DNA of 64,000 nucleotides. Origin: Xanthostigma xanthostigma. Its lineage: Eukaryota; Arthropoda; Insecta; Raphidioptera; Raphidiidae. Shown here piece by piece: positions 63,537 through 64,000 of this stretch. The position numbers and the translations under genes are program-made. The stretch's first letter is position 1, and the number at the start of each line of letters is the position of its first letter. Below the pieces are notes generated by a model. That model was not told the origin of the DNA, did not search any database, and worked only from the letters and a program-made list of their open reading frames with translations. Location of the stretch: positions 75,738,948 to 75,802,947 of the forward strand of contig OY754464.1 in assembly GCA_963575645.1 (NCBI GenBank), read 5' to 3'.

Positions 63537-64000
63537 TTTTAACATATTATATAGCGAAAGCTATCTTTAGCTGGCACCGTCGGTCCTCAATGTTTTGTCC
63601 GTTCATCAGATTAGTTCGTCCAAAAAAATAATAGACTGGTAAAAAGACGTCCGTTCATATAGGACATTTTCGTTAAGAGTGTATTTACAGTAATATTATT
63701 GTGCTTCTTAAAGGTTGTTAATTGAGGTGCCTTTCGGTTTTGCGCTGCAATGAGAAGAGACAGCACTGCTGCTTACATTCCTCAAAGTTTCCACTATACT
63801 AGCGTCACGAACGGCGTATCGAATGAAATGTATTCATTATATATACATTACATTAAAAAACTTTCAAGTACGGTGAAGCTCTCACGGGAATTCGCATGTT
63901 TTAAGTTTCTTTAATTTCAGTCTATAATTGTGTTATTTTTGTAGATCTGTAAAACAATTACAAACAGTTACCTATTGTTATTGTCGTACGAGTAAGTACT
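63537..64000. other. No recognisable feature
   Basis: No gene or bounded repeat to the window edge. Confidence 0.5.

Overview
This window looks like a moth or butterfly (Lepidoptera) nuclear genome. It is strongly AT-rich, has almost no long open frames, and is packed with short non-autonomous transposons. The most telling are rolling-circle Helitrons that start TCTATACTAATATA and end in CTAG, a group I know from lepidopteran genomes. Nothing bacterial, organellar or CRISPR-like was seen.

Only one real protein-coding gene is supported. It lies on the minus strand between 57418 and 48585, in six exons with canonical GT/AG junctions, and encodes a 393-residue PLP enzyme of the cystathionine gamma-lyase (CTH) family. 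The catalytic lysine and PLP contacts are present. However, three positions that mark cystathionine specificity in human CTH (Glu59, Arg119, Glu339) are replaced by Leu, Gly and Ala, so the substrate may differ, perhaps towards methionine gamma-lyase-type chemistry.

The other ~55 kb (1-48 kb and 57.5-64 kb) is nested transposon debris. Many copies can be delimited exactly from terminal repeats plus target-site duplications (TSDs): at least seven hAT-type families with 8-bp TSDs (two of them with two clean copies each), Tc1/mariner-type elements with TA TSDs, PIF/Harbinger-type elements with 3-bp TSDs and MADF-like coding scraps, several Helitron families including two with a helicase C-terminus relic, four solo LTRs with 4-bp target sites and a TATA/TCAGT promoter, tRNA-derived sequences, a SINE with an (ATT)n tail, and LINE 3' ends.

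Intron 1 of the CTH-like gene holds an unusual 715-bp element. It has TGTAG...CTACA inverted ends, an ATAT duplication and a broken retroviral-type integrase, which is the signature of a Ginger DNA transposon. Other highlights are a tandem pair of large palindromes at 27 kb, two minisatellite families present as inverted arrays tens of kb or 6 kb apart, hammerhead-ribozyme-like motifs in three Penelope-like repeats, and a natural empty site that confirms one hAT insertion. The long stretches listed as empty contain only short chance ORFs as far as I can see.
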